Source of the DNA: Sebastes aleutianus
Lineage: Eukaryota > Chordata > Actinopteri > Perciformes > Sebastidae
Direction: 5' to 3'
Assembly: GCA_916700875.1 (NCBI GenBank)
Contig: CAKAKS010000038.1
Span: 9,837,719 to 9,901,718, forward strand
Length of the DNA stretch: 64,000 nucleotides
A program made the translations under genes and the position numbers. The notes beneath the pieces were generated by a model that had not been told where the DNA came from, did no database searches, and saw nothing but the letters and a program-made list of their open reading frames with translations. Positions 60,286 to 64,000 of this stretch are shown here, in pieces (within the stretch, counting starts at the first letter, position 1; every line of letters starts with the position of its first letter).

Positions 60286-61298
60286 GAAAAGGCCCAAGAG
60301 CCGACTGAGAGCAGCCTCAGCCAAATTCTTGTCTTGATAATGATACAAGAAATACATCTGTGTTAGAGAGAGCGGAGAGGCTAAAGAAGACATGCCTGGT
60401 GGGAGATTCTGCTGAGCTCTCATATAACATGCTTTTCAATTCATCCTTTTATTTGACATTTGCATAAGTGTTTTTTTTTTTTTTATTTCTACAGTCGCTC
60501 ACTTCAAAGCAGCATTTTTGATCAACAGGGCTCCAGAAGCTTTAGAGACTGTACAGTACTTTCAATAAAAACACAGCAAAGAGGCTACAGTGAAAATATT
60601 TCAGCTGTCTGTTTCTCTGCTTTCTAAGATTATAGCTCCACATGGTCCTCTTCCATCTTCAAAGACGAGTGAAGAAATATGTTACGCCAGCGTTATCACA
60701 ATGCAGCCGCATTATCCAACACTTTGAGCCTTGAGAGCAATTTTGGAGCTGTTTGCAATCGTCTGATTACACGTGTCTGCTTTAACCAGGAGCAGCACTC
60801 TCTGGTTTGCCTCTGATAGAGTAAAGTGCAGATATTCAGATATTACATGAGGCAGACATTTACAGCACCACTGGAGGATTCTAACAGCAGTTATTACCCT
60901 TTCACATGAATGCGTACTGTTGGTTGCACATTGTCTACTGTAAGTCAATGGACCAGAGAGATACAAAAAAATTAATGGCTTGCCAGTAAAGGTCAATACT
61001 CTCTCACAGTAGGTATTGGATTTGCAGTTGAGTATCGAACACCAACATTTTTCTTTTCTTCTGTTTGCAGAAGAAAGTCGCAGAGAGGACAGAGCTCCAG
61101 CTTCTGGTTCAATTTACATTTGGCTCTTCTTGTTTGTTTTTTTATGAATCCATCTGGCATTAGCTCTGCTCTTTTCCCACCAGACACCTAATATATTTCC
61201 TAATTTCTGTGTGTTTTTATTTCTTTATTTTTATTTTATTGCATAAAGATTTTTTTGTCCAGCTACTTTTTGTTTGACTTTATTTTATATATTTGTTC
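60286..61298. other. Unassigned segment
   Basis: A poly-T run lies at 60471-60485. No repeat family or exon recognised. Confidence 0.45.
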
Positions 61299-61985
61299 TA
61301 GGGCTGTCAGCCGATTAAAATATTTAATTGCAATGAATCGCATGATTGTCCATAGTTAATCGCGATTAATTGCAAATTAATCAAGTTCAAAATGTACCTT
61401 AAAGGGAGATTTGTCAAGTATTTAATACTCTTATCAACATGGAAGTGGGCAAATATGCTGCTTTATGCAAATGTGTGTATATATTTATTATTGGAAATCA
61501 ATTAACAACACAAAACAATGACACATGTTGTCCAGAAACCCTCACAGGTACTGCATTTAGCATAAACAAAATATGCTCAAATCATAACATGGCAAACTGC
61601 AGCCCAACAGGCAACAACAGCTGTCAGTGTGTCAGTGTGCTGACTTGACTATGACTTGCCCCAAACTGCATGTGATTATCATAAATTGGGCATGTCTGTA
61701 AAGGGGAGACCCGTGGGTACCCATAGAACCCATTTTCATTCACGTATCTAGAGGTCAGAGGTCAAGGATCCCCTTTGAAAATGGCCAAGCCAGTTAAGCG
61801 CAAGATTGGAGCGTTATTTAGCGTCCTTCACGTTTGGTACCAATGGATTCATTAGGTTTTCTATTTTCATATGATGCCATTCTCTTTACTCTAGCGTTAA
61901 AACTGAGCCTGCTACAACCTAAAAATTGCAAGATGTGTTAATGTTTTAAAGAAGTTTGTGGCGTTAAAAAAAATTGCGTCAATCC
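61299..61985 (+). mobile_element. Family G element, copy 3, fullest
   Basis: It starts TAGGGCTGTCAGCCG, with gattaa/attaatc words typical of the terminus, and runs through all blocks seen in copies 1, 2 and 4. The right terminus has decayed after gtggcgttaaaaaaaattgcg. Confidence 0.85.
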
Positions 61986-63315
61986 AATTACTTAGTGTTA
62001 AAGTAGGTGGAATAACTTGGCAAAAAGAAGGACGCATTTCCTCATTTGGTGTAATGACAGTGCTTTATGGTAATTTCTGTATTTTGTTACCTCCATTTAA
62101 GCCTTTTTGTGGCAAAAGAAAAGGGTCATCACCTCAATACTCTTCTTTATATTGGGTTTTAATAAGGTCAGAAGAAGAAAACAAAAATATTTAAAGAAAA
62201 ACATGTTTGATTTTGCAGTTGTTATTATTGTTATTATTGTTATACAGCAGTGAAGTCTATGGGACCCCAAACGATGAGGAGGTAAAGCCAATGTCAACAA
62301 CACACAAAGGTTAAACACTTAAAACACTTACAAATATGCACGTCTGCATTAACTGGTTATTGATGAGCCGGGCCTTTAACCGACTCGTAGTAATGGATTG
62401 CATAATTAAGTACCTCGCAGATAACATGGACAAAGCAGAGACAGAAGTGCAGAACTACTTGTGCAATTAGCATTAAAAGTGATGACATTCAGCTGCTGCA
62501 TACATTAGTGCAGACAGACACACACTGTTTCCCAGCAAGAACTTTCTTTGAACTCCCCCTCGGCTCTTTTGTCTCTATTATTTCCTGCGATATCCGATTA
62601 ACCTGTCGGAAGTGGAAAATCCACTGCTAAAACATGTCCTCGAGAATCCACCACCTGCCTCCAGAATGACTCTCTGTCCCCATGGAAACCTAATCAGCTG
62701 AGAAAGAGCGACAGAGACAGGAGGTGTGTGAGACGAAGAGGATGAAAGAGAGACAGAAGGAGAGGGAGAACGCTGAAGGTGTTGCTGGGATGTGAGGAGA
62801 ACACACAGTCATGGGTCTCTCCCAACCTGCTTTTAATTCATTTATCATTCATTCAGACTGTTACAGTACTGAGTGAAAAGAATGATGAAAGCCTTGTTCG
62901 TTGTCTTTTGTTAATCGGAAGAAAGTAATGCGTCAGTGTCGCTGATATGAAAGCAACTCCTCCATCTCCATCAGACTTTTGTGAAGATGAATTATCTGTG
63001 CCACACTGTAATTGTAAAGTCTGGATAAAATGGCAATGTGCTTTGCTTTTGTATTGAAAATGTACCATGATGCACAGCATGGATGTTTATGTGTTCTGCC
63101 TTATGAATTACCATTTACTGAATCGACTTCAAACTTTGTGATCCTGCAACTTTTATTGCTTTAATTGTCTCATACATTTAAAAGTTAAACTTGCATTTAT
63201 AGATTTTTTTTGGCCCCTTGGTTTTTGGCTGCAGGACAAGCTGTAAACACATCATTGACATAATATCACCTTATGAAGTTGTTAGAGCGAATATCTTAGC
63301 AAACAGTTGCATATT
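61986..63315. other. Unassigned segment
   Basis: No repeat family or exon recognised. Confidence 0.45.
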
Positions 63316-63837
63316 TAGGGCTGTCAAAGTTAACGTGATAAAAACACATGAAGCAAATTTGTTTTAGTCCCACTAATTTCTTTAGCGCATTAATGCAATC
63401 GATCTGGAGGTTGTACCAGGCTCAGATTTAAAGAGTCTCCCCTTTACAGACATGCCCACTTTATGATAATCACATGCAGTTTGGGGCAAGTCATAGTCAA
63501 GTCAGCACACTGACACACTGACAGCTGTTGTGGCCTGTTGGGCTTGAATTTGCTGTTATTGTTATTTTTTTAGCATATTTTTTTATGCTAAATGCAGTAC
63601 CTGCGAGGGTTTCTGGACAATATTTGTCATTGTTTTGTGTTTTAAATTGATTTCCAATAATAGATATACATACATTTGCATAAAGCAAGCATATTTGTCC
63701 ACTCCCATTAAATACTTGACAAATCTCCCTTTAAGATACATTTTGAACAGATACAAAATTTGTGATGTATTTGCGATTAATCATAATTAATCATGTACAA
63801 TCATGCGATTAAATATGTTAATTGATTGACAGCCCTA
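63316..63837 (-). mobile_element. Family G element, copy 4, both termini present
   Basis: Left end TAGGGCTGTCAAAGTTAACG, right end attgattgacagcccta. The interior is the reverse of 61299-61985 with an internal deletion. The terminal CTGTCA/TGACAG repeats are those of a common fish hAT-like nonautonomous group. Confidence 0.85.
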
Positions 63838-64000
63838 ATATTTACACATCCAGCAGACATGGAGCAACATTAACTTTAGTTTGGAGTCATGCTTCTAAGT
63901 CCATTATCAACTCTCCTTGTTTCTCTGTTTTGGTCTCCACCATCTCCTGAGGGAAATACGACTCTTCAGCTGCTAATTGCACCACTGCATTCACCAGCTA
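63838..64000. other. Unassigned window end
   Basis: Nothing recognised in the last 163 bases. Confidence 0.5.

Overview
This window looks like a teleost fish nuclear genome, probably a percomorph. The evidence is short conserved exons with GT-AG boundaries, no long open frames, and a dense load of fish-type interspersed repeats: hAT elements with 8-bp target duplications, TTAA-flanked miniature elements, LINE tails, a tRNA-derived SINE and many microsatellites.

One protein gene is firmly supported. The left end holds the 5' part of herpud2 on the minus strand: a 26-codon exon at 49-126 and the first coding exon at 2989-3135 (start codon 3133-3135), with 5' UTR continuing to an acceptor at 3308. 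Together they encode 75 residues of the ubiquitin-like domain of this ER membrane protein. A candidate leader exon ends at a splice donor at 6790/6791. The rest of the gene lies off the left edge. Three upstream ATGs can be read in the proposed leader, and one of them overlaps the main start out of frame.

Intron 2 (127-2988) holds one hAT element nested in another. Intron 1 (3309-6790) holds a three-unit higher-order tandem array of about 740-bp monomers. Just upstream of the candidate leader, 6972-8923 is a stack of nested insertions in a duplicated host sequence, including a decayed LINE reverse-transcriptase 3' end with a 12-bp target duplication.

From about 9 kb to 64 kb I find no exon I can assign. 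The sequence is intergenic or very long intron, made of transposon copies separated by apparently single-copy DNA. Recurrent families include three related TTAA-flanked miniature elements (P, C, D), four copies of a TAGGGCTGTC-ended element (G), two long elements ending in TTTACATGCA (A), three hAT copies with matching 8-9 bp target duplications, several foldback structures, a 27-bp minisatellite set between inverted repeats, and a 180-bp TA tract starting at a repeat terminus. Two GC-richer open segments (40894-41154 and 52310-52523) are the best leads for unassigned exons.

I found no operon, CRISPR array or convincing new biological system. The most informative signals are the herpud2 leader with upstream ORFs, the higher-order array and the datable nested insertions. 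Family letters are local labels; consensus matching could not be run.
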